This document shows positions 58,889 through 64,000 of a DNA stretch of 64,000 nt, piece after piece (within the stretch, counting starts at the first letter, position 1; the number at the start of each line of letters is the position of its first letter). The position numbers and the translations under genes were made by a program. The DNA comes from Linepithema humile. Taxonomy: Eukaryota > Arthropoda > Insecta > Hymenoptera > Formicidae. The stretch covers positions 372,001-436,000 of the forward strand of contig NC_090135.1 in NCBI RefSeq assembly GCF_040581485.1, in the 5' to 3' direction. The notes below the pieces were generated by a model. It made no database searches and was not told where the DNA came from. It saw only the letters and a list, made by a program, of their open reading frames with translations.

Positions 58889-59771
58889 TTTTGATACTGC
58901 ACAAATCTTATAAAAACTTTACGTCTAAATCTTTGTATTCAAATTTAATATTTACGAAACAAGATATTTGAAATATGCAAAAAGCATCTTATTGTTATGG
59001 TTCTAGATAAAGAAATACAAAATTAGATAACAATAAAGAATAATTTCTTCAATGTTTAGTTAAATGCATAACATAAGAGTTAAAGTTACATTATGTGAGT
59101 ATGAAAAAAATAATAAAATTTCATCGTATAAAGAAATAAAAAACTTCCAGAGTTATCGCAAGGTTACTTTTGCTTTTTGTTCACTTCCTAATCTGTGTAT
59201 TAATATAATCTGTTTCAGATTAATTTTTATTCTTCTTCAGTGTACATAGAACACATTCTTATGTTTTACCTTTGATTTTCGCCTAAATTTCATAGTCAGT
59301 CTCTTACTTGGTTTGGAGTGATGAGTTAGATAAGGTAAAGGGAAAGATTCTAAATAGGCTAAAATGGAAAGAAAAAGAAAAAAAGGAAAAATTAAAGACA
59401 AAACAATAGAATTAGGATAAAAAGAGGATAAGAAGAGGAATTTTAAGAAAGAGAAAGAGTAAGGGTAACATACAGAATAGAAGTAGAAGGAAATAGGAGT
59501 GCAATAAGAAACAAAGAGCCAATTTAAGTATTTAGATAGTGAAAAATTTAATATGAAATAAATATTATATAAGAACTAGTCGATTAAATGCAATAGATGA
59601 ATACATGTAAATAATAGGTATAATTGGTAAAATAAGATAAAGATTGTAAAGTAAAAGAAAGAAAATGTAATAAAAATACAAACAAATAAAGTAAGTAAAT
59701 AGTAGAAGTAAACAAAAATGTTAATAGTAAATAGTAAGAAAATAATAGCAATAAAAGAATGTACTTAAAGT
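58889..59771. other. Target duplication then AT/purine-rich spacer
   Basis: TTTTG duplication at 58889-58893. 59340-59560 is very purine-rich (aaagaaaaagaaaaaaagg). No gene seen. Confidence 0.55.
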
Positions 59772-60368
59772 TTATATAAATTCTCTGTACGTTACATGTA
59801 ACCTACACATTGGACATTGTATAATTATTTTTTCGTCATTACTTATAAATTGTAAGGCACAGTTGTAACAAAATATATGTCCGCACGTCGCAGCACCAAA
59901 AGTTTTCATTGTAATTGTTTCTCGACATATCGGACACTCAAGCGGCTGTGTATCAGGACGAATATGTCGACGATTACAAATCGCTCGTTTACATACATTT
60001 TTTTTAAAATCGCCGCATATGTTCACGCTTTGTAACGTTCGGCCAACTTCTCTTTTTAAATTGTCTGTTGCTTTACCCGTCACTGTGTATCGAAATTGCT
60101 CGACGCTGGTGCAATGTAGGTACGGGCAATTCTGTCTAGAACACTTTGTATTTTGGTATTCATAACAATATTTATATGAGTGAACAAAGCCACAATCCAA
60201 ATCATCGCAATTGGGTTTTCGACAAGCTTTCTGCACATTTTCTGAAACATTTTTGGTGTATTATTTTATGAAATAATATTAATCAATATACTATATAATG
60301 TGTTATAAAATATAAAATTTTATGAATAATATAAAGTACCTACGTTGTTTTAAGCCATAAAATGACAT
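59772..60368 (-). CDS. CCCH zinc-finger plus RING protein, copy B (two exons, 164 residues)
   Basis: Exons 60368-60344 (MSFYGLKQ plus one base, GTAGGT donor) and 60241-59772 after a tgtttcag acceptor. It is about 87% identical to copy A in protein: the fingers CRKPNCDDLDCGFVH, CYEYQNTKCSRQNCPYLH and CGDFKKNVCKRAICNRRH and the RING CPICRETI…TCGHIFCYNCAL…CPMC are all complete. Differences cluster at the N-terminus, in the RING loop and at the C-terminus, away from metal ligands. Intron position and phase equal those of copy A. Confidence 0.78.
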
Positions 60369-60940
60369 ATCTGACAACCAATATATAAAACAAAATGAAA
60401 ATTAAACAACAAAAGCGAAAACGACGAGCGAAAATACTACAGAAGCGAAAATACTACAGAAGCAATATACAACACATGCTACAACAATGTCATATTCTGG
60501 ATTCTGGACTCGGGAATACGAAACCCATAGACGTAATAATATATAGACCATGCGTTGCATGGCCAATTTTATAAGGTCTGTTCTTTTTGGCTGAATTGGC
60601 TGCATTAGTAAATAGTTTATACTTTATTCTCCCCTTGCTAAGAAATCATCATTTTTGCGTTATATTATTGTTGTAGCAAACCACAAAGCCACATCTTTTA
60701 GGTTTGTTTGCGTCGGAATGTTCTTACATGCTTTAACACGCTCTTACCCGCTTCTAATTGATTAACGCGTTTCAATTGATTGAACAAATAAATTGAAGCG
60801 CATTTAAGCAAGTAGGAACATGTTGAGGCACGCGATACGAACAAACCATATTTATTGACTCTTGCACACAAAACGACAACGCTTGCCGCGCGGCAAAAGA
60901 CAACGCGGTAGCTAATCAATTTACAATACTTCCATAAAGC
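60369..60940 (-). repeat. Upstream flank of copy B, duplicated from the copy A flank
   Basis: Matches 50385-51161 in inverted orientation apart from the MITE at 50678 and some indels. It contains a frame that is open in both copies (60958-60698 here, 50399-50620 in A) and starts LISYR…FCRAASV, but substitutions between the two are mostly amino-acid changing, so it is probably not coding. Confidence 0.8.
60527..60563 (-). promoter_or_regulatory. Shared upstream hairpin/TATA element, copy B
   Basis: On the gene strand CCATGCAACGCATGGTCTAT followed by atattattacgtctatgg, about 160 bases upstream of the start. The stem CCATGC/GCATGG is perfect here. Confidence 0.5.
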
Positions 60941-61801
60941 CCGTATCAGACGACGCATTGAAGATTGAGATTGAAGATTGAAGATTGGGAATTGACCAAT
61001 TAGGAAGAAGCAATATTTGTTTGCGATATATGTGCCTGAAATGTTCTAGTCGTAATACCGCTTTTCTTATAACTACCGTGCTCGCCTTGTATGTGATAAA
61101 TGCAGTACATACAATGTGCTCGATTTTCGCGATTTTTCCGCGGTACGTAACTTCTAATCTTGTCACAACTAAAACAAAACCGTATTGTTTTATCTTTCAA
61201 AAAATTGTCGTATATATTAAACCTTTCAAAAAAACCTGTCATATATATTATCAAGAGATATATTAAAACCTTTAAAAAAAAACTTGTATATATTAAAATT
61301 TTCAAAAAAGCTATTATATATACTTTCTACAAAAAAATATGATATCAGGAAATGGCACCAAGTGGGACTAAAATATTTAAAAAATAAAAATATTTAATTA
61401 AAAAATAAAAAAATATAAAAAATTTAATCAAAATAAAAAGATATTTATTAAAAAACGCAAAAAAACTTGGCGCTGCTACAGTAAACTACATGTTAATTTC
61501 ATTGCTTTATAATACTTTGTGGTCACGCTTGAAACGTCATAGATGACGTCATTGCGACCGCGTCGAGCTCACGACGTCCGTGGTTCAAACGTGGGTCGTC
61601 GTAATCTTAGCTATTTTCGCGCGTGTTTTTAAACTAGAATGTTCGTGGTGTTTGACAGTGTTTGACAATGTCGTCGCAAATAATTCTTTTTTACAATACT
61701 GAAAGCGACACAGTTATAGAAGTAAATTTATCAGAAGATGCCGTGGTCGTCTAATGCGTTCCACTAAAATTTTTGCTTGCGACATTTGCGAGCTATTAGC
61801 T
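60941..61801. other. MITE fragment, AT-rich spacer and a small open frame
   Basis: The left edge carries the MITE end aaagcccgtatcagac also seen at 49586. 61668-61754 (plus) is an ATG frame of 28 codons (SSQIILFYNTESDTVIEVNL) with a possible GTAAAT donor after codon 18. It could be the first exon of a gene to the right, but no partner exon was found. Confidence 0.35.
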
Positions 61802-61944
61802 TAGTTTACACCGATTATTTAGTACGCGGACCAAGCACTAAATCAGCTTCTTTGATTGGTGTAAATTTTACACTAAACGATTTATACCTATCGGAGAAGC
61901 AGATTTAGTATTTGATACGCGTACTAAACAATCGGTGTAAACTA
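61802..61944. mobile_element. 143-bp hairpin MITE
   Basis: tagtttacaccgattatttagtacgcg and cgcgtactaaacaatcggtgtaaacta are near-perfect inverted ends of 27 bp, and pairing continues inward. An outer pair gcgttccact (61757) / agtggaacgc (61949) suggests it is nested in another inverted repeat. Confidence 0.8.
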
Positions 61945-63763
61945 GGCCAGTGGAACGCGCAATTTTGCAGTCGTGGTCGCGGTCGTTGCGGGCGTTAAGT
62001 GGAACGCACCCGTAATAAACCGTGCATGCGCATACACGTTCCCGCGCTTTTTCTCACCCTGTCTACAATTTTCTACCTGTGCGCGTGTCGTTAAGTGTTT
62101 GATGTGCTTTTTCTCCAAGTAGCAATTAAAATCAAGAGACACGGTAGTGTCTCGCGCCAAGTTCACGCGCAGCGCAAGACCGACCGTGTATCTTTACGCG
62201 AGCACATGAGCTGATAGGAGTCGAGATTTTCATATCTCAATAATGCGTGGACCGATCGAATTTATAATAGGCTCAATCGATAGAGCACATGCGATTTACA
62301 TAATAAAAGTATCTTTACTTTTTTTGTACATGCTTTCTAAAAAAATATATTAATTGCCAAAGTTTGCCAAAGTCGAAATATGCCGAAATCTATGTAAGTC
62401 TTGGTCGTCGTCGTCTGTTCGTCATCCTTCTCTAATATATAAGTTTTTCCTTTGTCAACTAGAAGCATCAAAATGCGACATGGTTGTCCTTTTCTACATC
62501 CCGTGAAATGTCGATTCCTGCATAAGAGCGTCTTTTTTCTTTCCTTTCTTTTTCTAAAAGATGTCTGTCCTTTTCCAACATGGCGGCGCTCAGATCTGTC
62601 AGCTCGCAGCTTTGATGATACTAATCACATTGATATAATTAATATCGGTCGTAAAATGTATATGTAACGTGTTGTGGAGACGAATAGAGATAGTGTATAT
62701 CAAAATAATAGTATTCTTTATAAAAAAAATTTTTCTTGTCTTGAAGTGCAGAAGTGTAGCAACACACATGCTGACAACACTCTTAAAGGGAACGTTCACA
62801 AGTGTCCCCTCCCGATTTGATTCTCCTTGAAATATGTTGTAAAACATACAATTTGAGAAGATATGTATTTTTTTATAGCGGCCCTAACTCAAAGTTAAAG
62901 AGTGAAACACCCTTTTGAAAAAAACGAGTTTTTTCTTTGTGTGTAACTATCGCCAAAACCGTAGGAGATATAAAAAAATGTTTCAAGTAGAAGTTGTATG
63001 GCTTGTAATGGGCTTTATAACTGTGTAGTTGGATTTTCAAAAAATGTAATTTTTTTAATTTACTCTTACCCCTTGGTATTATTTTTTCGAATTTCTAAAT
63101 TTTTGTAATGACAAAAGTTGTAGCATTTTTTACGCTGAATTCAACCATATATGATTTTATTATGTTCCGAAATCGCATCTTTTAAAAATAAGTCATCAGT
63201 ATCATATTATATGCGTCGCGCTGCATGACGCATTGTTTATACCGCACTTGTGTTGCGCAATAGTCGTTAAATAAATATAAAAATAACATGTTATCACATA
63301 TTTAAGGAAGAAAAGTTAACTAAAATTGTTGCTAAAGCATCCCTTCCACATTACACTCTAATAGATAATCGCTGCATTTCGTATGCAGCGCGTTGTCATA
63401 TACAAGTTAACTATCAGCGCATATTACACTTTGAAGTTTTGCTTGCAGTGACCACGGGAAAATAATTTATGAAACGAAAACAGTGAATGAATCAATCTAT
63501 TCAACATATATCTACCCTGACTCTACCTTCTTGGCCCGACTTGACTGAGAATGAAATAAAATATAAAATTCTGTACAGTTTACTCTTTTTCAATAATTTT
63601 AATATACTGTGATTCTACATGCTATTACATTCCACTAAATTACTACAATTTTTTTAAACTATGGTATATAAAATCTTGAAATATAAAATGTATATTATAA
63701 GTATAATTATAATATATTGATACAATAAATAAGCTTTTATATATATATAAGCTTATTTATATA
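61945..63763. other. Stretch without recognised gene
   Basis: Some CpG-rich sequence to 62250, then AT-rich. Short frames (to 82 codons) are unconvincing. tttatatatatataagctta near 63735 is a small palindrome next to the terminal element. Confidence 0.5.
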
Positions 63764-64000
63764 CAGGGTGAGGCAAAAGTATGGAAACCCCCGAATAAGT
63801 TTTGAGGAAGGCATTTTACGAAAAAATGTTAAATACAAAAGTTTTAGGAAATTTCTCTGGCTTTTCAATGGTGACCTTGGATTTGACCTTGACCGTGACC
63901 TTGAAAGTCATTTGAAGGTCAGAGTAATTTTTTTAAATGGAAACCCCTATTTTTTATTTCAAAATCTAATAGCTGGTGTCAAGAGCTTTTCAAAACACTA
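63764..64000. mobile_element. Start of a transposon cut by the window end
   Basis: acagggtgaggcaaaagtatggaaacccc after a tata run is a common Tc1/mariner-like terminal sequence, and tggaaaccccta recurs at 63938. The rest lies outside the window. Confidence 0.5.

Overview
The window looks like insect nuclear DNA, most likely an ant or another hymenopteran. It is AT-rich, has small spliced genes with GT-AG introns, a short interstitial TTAGG-type telomere repeat, and it is packed with transposable elements (TEs), satellites and foldback MITEs. The species assignment is an inference.

Layout. (1) 1-2.2 kb: three genes from the end of a Maverick/Polinton-type element: a truncated capsid-like protein, an unknown protein, and an adenain-type cysteine protease that overlaps it. 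(2) 2.7-13.6 kb: tandem repeats. A 112-bp repeat and a 152-bp repeat carrying a Pol III B-box sequence lead into a large 57-bp satellite with a 617-bp higher-order period. A decayed Ty3/gypsy element (6596-10657, LTRs about 98% identical) sits inside the satellite, and on its right side the 57-bp array passes into a related 24-bp satellite. (3) 13.6-17.2 kb: minisatellites and short hairpins, no gene seen. (4) 17196-20057: a Tc1-type element with 546-bp terminal inverted repeats, each holding its own palindrome, and a transposase gene with one premature stop. (5) 20-28 kb: one unknown 161-codon reading frame, candidate microexons, and GC-rich repeat blocks. (6) 28-32.6 kb: decayed transposase-like genes, MITEs and a 15-bp minisatellite. 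(7) 34.5-42.5 kb: a gene that no single reading frame reveals. Nine minus-strand exons join in phase into a 576-residue FLYWCH zinc finger plus MULE-type transposase protein with all catalytic acidic residues in place. A tenth, phase-compatible terminal exon encodes a RING finger. (8) 43-48 kb: large palindromes, an array of hairpin-forming repeats with paired stem changes, and a tiny hAT MITE. (9) 48.7-60.4 kb: three related CCCH zinc-finger plus RING genes (minus, plus, minus) with short introns and a shared upstream hairpin/TATA element. A very young Ty1/copia element (identical LTRs, perfect TSD) lies between the second and third. (10) 60.4-64 kb: the duplicated flank of the third gene, MITEs, and the start of another element cut by the window end.

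How the parts relate. Most of the DNA is self-replicating or formerly self-replicating. The candidates for retained function are the FLYWCH-MULE gene (possibly making a RING-ended isoform) and the CCCH-RING family. In that family coding sequence is better conserved than flanking DNA, and a promoter-like element has been kept in all three copies.
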